NCBI GenBank assembly: GCA_026387595.1
Contig: JAPLLL010000006.1
Coordinates: 1 to 6,105, forward strand
DNA from: Candidatus Omnitrophota bacterium
GTDB lineage: Bacteria; Omnitrophota; Gorgyraeia; JABMQH01
Reading direction: 5' to 3'
DNA: 6,105 nt
The translations under genes and the position numbers were made by a program. The notes under the pieces were generated by a model, which searched no databases, had not been told where the DNA came from, and worked only from the letters and a program-made list of their open reading frames with translations. Each line of letters starts with the position of its first letter. Positions within the stretch are counted from its first letter, which is position 1. This document shows, piece by piece, positions 4,358-6,105 of the stretch.

Positions 4358-4870
4358 ATGAAAAAATTATCGGTGACGGTATTCGCGTTTATTTTAAGCG
4401 GGCTGGTTTTGTGCCTGCCTGCAGGCGCTCAGTCCGAACAGCCAACGGATCAATCGGCTCAGGACCTGTTGATCAAGAGCGAGGTTGAAACCGCGGTCAG
4501 CATGCTTGGAGCCATTTATGTCAAATGCCAGCAGGGAGAAATGACCATGGAGCAGGCCAAAAAACTCGGGGCCGACCTTCTGCGCGAGCTCAGCTACGGC
4601 AGCGACGGATATTTCTGGGCCGATACCACGGAGGGGATCAATGTGGCGCATGGCGCCAAAAAGACCGAGGAAGGAAGGCAACGGCTTGAGGACAAAGACG
4701 CAAACGGCGTATTCTACATAAGAGAATTCATGGAAAAGGCTAAAACCGGCGGCGGGTATGTCGAGTATCTGTACACGAAAAAAGGGCAGACCGAAGAACT
4801 GTTCAAGCGGGCATACGTGCTTTTGTTTGAACCGTTCGGCTGGGTTGTCGGCACCGGCTACTATCGCTAA
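4358..4870 (+). CDS. secreted single-Cache-domain protein
   Basis: The 170-residue precursor has a Sec signal peptide (MKKLSVTVFAFILSGLVLCL, cleavage near AGA|QS at 24). The mature part is one single-Cache (sCache_2-like) sensor fold: a long N-terminal helix (about 35-78, LLIKSEVETAVSML...), the hallmark DGYFWADT (83-90) in the first strand, VAHG (96-99), FYIREFMEKAKTGGGYVEYLY (119-139) and the closing strand FEPFGWVVGTGYYR (157-170). Cache domains normally sit outside the membrane in chemoreceptors and histidine kinases and bind small ligands such as carboxylates, amino acids or amines. Here the protein ends with the domain and has no later membrane helix or signalling module, so it is a free periplasmic binding protein. 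GGGGGTAAGG supports ATG 4358; the ATG at 4346 has no SD. It lies 42 nt after the decarboxylase. Confidence 0.85.
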   Translation: MKKLSVTVFAFILSGLVLCLPAGAQSEQPTDQSAQDLLIKSEVETAVSMLGAIYVKCQQGEMTMEQAKKLGADLLRELSYGSDGYFWADTTEGINVAHGAKKTEEGRQRLEDKDANGVFYIREFMEKAKTGGGYVEYLYTKKGQTEELFKRAYVLLFEPFGWVVGTGYYR

Positions 4871-4886
4871 AAGGGATGCGTTGTAA

Positions 4887-4894
4887 GGGAGGAG
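4887..4894 (+). promoter_or_regulatory. Shine-Dalgarno deciding the double-Cache start
   Basis: GGGAGGAG just before ATG 4897 is a strong ribosome site. It excludes the earlier in-frame ATG at 4876, which would put the SD inside the coding region and place charged residues before the signal peptide. Confidence 0.8.
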
Positions 4895-4896
4895 AA

Positions 4897-5790
4897 ATGG
4901 ACAAAATTTTATTAGGTTTTTGTTTAGTCATATTTTCGGCCGCTAATACTTTTGCGCAGGAAGCGGGAGATGCCGCCGGTAGCTCTCCGATTTACCAATA
5001 TGAAGAAACGCAGGCCCTTGCTTCTTTGGTGAAGGCCGCGGCTAACCTTATCGAAACCAAGGGCGAAGCTGTTTTTCCCGGATTTAAAGAGGAGGGGAGC
5101 AGGTGGCGGCATGGCGATATATATATTTTTATACTGGATACCAAAGGCAACATGATCTTGCACCCCGACCCCGTCCTGGAGGGGGCCAACCAGATCGGGC
5201 TTAAAGATGTTAATAACAGGCCCATAATAAAAGGGCTTATTGATGCCGCCACAGGCGCTAAAAAAGAAGGGTGGTTCCATTATCAATGGCCCGAGCCCGG
5301 CAGCTTTTTCCCCTTATGGAAGAGCTCTTTTGTAAAGCAGGCCGTTTCGCCGTCAGGCAAAAAATATGTCGTAGGCAGCGGAGTATACAACATGAAAATG
5401 GAAAAGCAATTCATCGTAGAGGTCGTAGACTCCGCAGCGGCATTGATAGAAAAGGAAGGCAAGCAGGCGTTCCCGAAGATCCGCGACAAGGCCGGAGCGT
5501 TCATGTTCCTGGATACGTATGTTTTCGTTGACAGCCCTGACGGCGTTGAACTGGTGAACGGCGCCTTCCCTAACATAGAAGGCAGGAATCTGATCGGCTA
5601 TAAAGACAGTACCGAGAAATACCTGGTCCGCGATTATATTAATACGGCTTTGAATAACGGAGCGGGGTGGGTGGATTACCTTTGGCCCAAGCCGGGGCAA
5701 ACGGAGCCTTCAAAAAAACATACATATGTCAGAAAGGCAAAATACGGCGAAGAAACATTCATAGTAGGATCCGGAGCGTATCTGGACTAA
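4897..5790 (+). CDS. secreted tandem (two-domain) Cache protein
   Basis: The 297-residue precursor has a Sec signal peptide (MDKILLGFCLVIFSAANTFA, cleavage before QEAG). Two Cache-like repeats follow, at about 36-166 and 170-297. They share the same order of marks: a helix ending in E-KG-AFP (ETKGEAVFP / EKEGKQAFP), a first strand (DIYIFILDTKGNMILHP / DTYVFVDSPDGVELVNG), NQIGLKD / NLIGYKD, a helix, G-WFHYQWPEPG / G-WVDYLWPKPGQ, and a closing VVGSGVYN / IVGSGAYLD. No membrane helix or transmitter module follows, so it is probably a free periplasmic ligand-binding protein. The internal duplication is old, since identity is concentrated in motifs. It starts 26 nt after the single-Cache gene and is almost certainly co-transcribed with it. 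Ligand unknown; two binding sites are possible. Confidence 0.85.
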   Translation: MDKILLGFCLVIFSAANTFAQEAGDAAGSSPIYQYEETQALASLVKAAANLIETKGEAVFPGFKEEGSRWRHGDIYIFILDTKGNMILHPDPVLEGANQIGLKDVNNRPIIKGLIDAATGAKKEGWFHYQWPEPGSFFPLWKSSFVKQAVSPSGKKYVVGSGVYNMKMEKQFIVEVVDSAAALIEKEGKQAFPKIRDKAGAFMFLDTYVFVDSPDGVELVNGAFPNIEGRNLIGYKDSTEKYLVRDYINTALNNGAGWVDYLWPKPGQTEPSKKHTYVRKAKYGEETFIVGSGAYLD

Positions 5791-5813
5791 ATTCGCCGGA
5801 GCCGTTTCTCAAT

Positions 5814-6105
5814 ATGATCCAATCAATTTTATCAAAGATAAGCGATTTTCTCTGGGGGCCGCCGTTACTTATCCTTCTCTTCGGGACCCATATTTTCCTG
5901 ACGTTCCGCCTTAGGTTTATGCAGGTCTTTATCGGCCGGGCGCTGAAACTCTCCTTCCGCAGAAGAGAGCATGCGGCAGGGGACATAAGCCATTTTTCCG
6001 CGCTCATGACCGCGCTTGCCGCGACGATAGGGACCGGTAATATAGTCGGCGTTGCCTCGGCAGTGGCGCTGGGCGGGCCCGGCGCCGTATTGTGGATGTG
6101 GCTCA
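5814..6105 (+). CDS. AGCS-family sodium:alanine/glycine symporter, 5' part
   Basis: ATG 5814 opens a frame that runs off the window (97 codons). It starts MIQSILSKISDFLWGPPLLI, with WGPPLLILLFGTHIFLTFRLRF as the first membrane segment. Next comes the block ISHFSALMTALAATIGTGNI (about 58-77), including GTGNIVGVA and GGPGAVLWMW, which is diagnostic for the alanine/glycine:cation symporter (AGCS, AlsT/DagA) family. Full-length members have about 440-550 residues, so roughly four fifths is missing here. It lies 23 nt after the double-Cache gene and is likely in the same transcript. Family members import alanine or glycine with Na+, and some take glutamine; the actual substrate cannot be told. The SD is weak (CCGGAG, 5796-5801). 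Confidence 0.9.
   Translation, partial: MIQSILSKISDFLWGPPLLILLFGTHIFLTFRLRFMQVFIGRALKLSFRRREHAAGDISHFSALMTALAATIGTGNIVGVASAVALGGPGAVLWMWL

Noticed and set aside
4876..4896. ATG 4876 as start of the double-Cache gene
   Set aside because: The strong GGGAGGAG lies downstream of it and serves ATG 4897, which begins a normal signal peptide.
5759..6007. Minus-strand 82-codon frame at the right edge
   Set aside because: It is antisense to the clear AGCS symporter frame starting at 5814 and has no family features.

Overview
The window looks like chromosome from a diderm (Gram-negative-type) bacterium. Four genes in a row (2123-5790) encode proteins with Sec-type signal peptides, and one of them looks like an outer-membrane barrel ending in Phe. 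The mix resembles uncultured Omnitrophota-like genomes: small two-helix hypothetical proteins, a RAYT with GGGGAC-type repeats, stand-alone Cache proteins and an AGCS symporter. That affiliation is inferred from style only; no marker gene is present.

Left part (1-2030). A small, AT-rich two-helix membrane protein (40-330) is followed by a compact insertion-sequence-like unit (about 365-1012). The unit carries a RAYT/IS200-type Y1 transposase on the minus strand (434-916). Its two ends are related inverted elements, each with a 6-bp GGGAC-type stem around a 24-nt loop. Next come an alpha/beta hydrolase (1028-1867) and an unlisted 58-codon membrane peptide (1854-2030) that overlaps it by 14 nt. 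Removing 365-1012 in silico rejoins a short reading frame whose start overlaps the stop of the 40-330 gene and whose stop overlaps the start codon of the hydrolase. This suggests the element landed in a tightly coupled operon.

Right part (2123-6105). A signal-peptide-bearing probable outer-membrane barrel protein (2123-2974, GTG start, no Shine-Dalgarno, extended -10 just upstream) is followed by a second, solitary copy of the transposon-end repeat (2984-3023). Four same-strand genes then follow with short gaps: a histidine-decarboxylase-like PLP enzyme with an N-terminal signal peptide (3062-4315), a one-domain secreted Cache protein (4358-4870), a two-domain secreted Cache protein (4897-5790), and the start of an AGCS sodium:alanine/glycine-type symporter (5814 to the window end).

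The most interesting feature is this last cluster. It pairs an apparently exported group II PLP amino-acid decarboxylase with three free-standing Cache ligand-binding domains and an amino-acid symporter. It could be an envelope amino-acid/amine handling system. The membership and the export signals are visible in the sequence; the joint function is inference.
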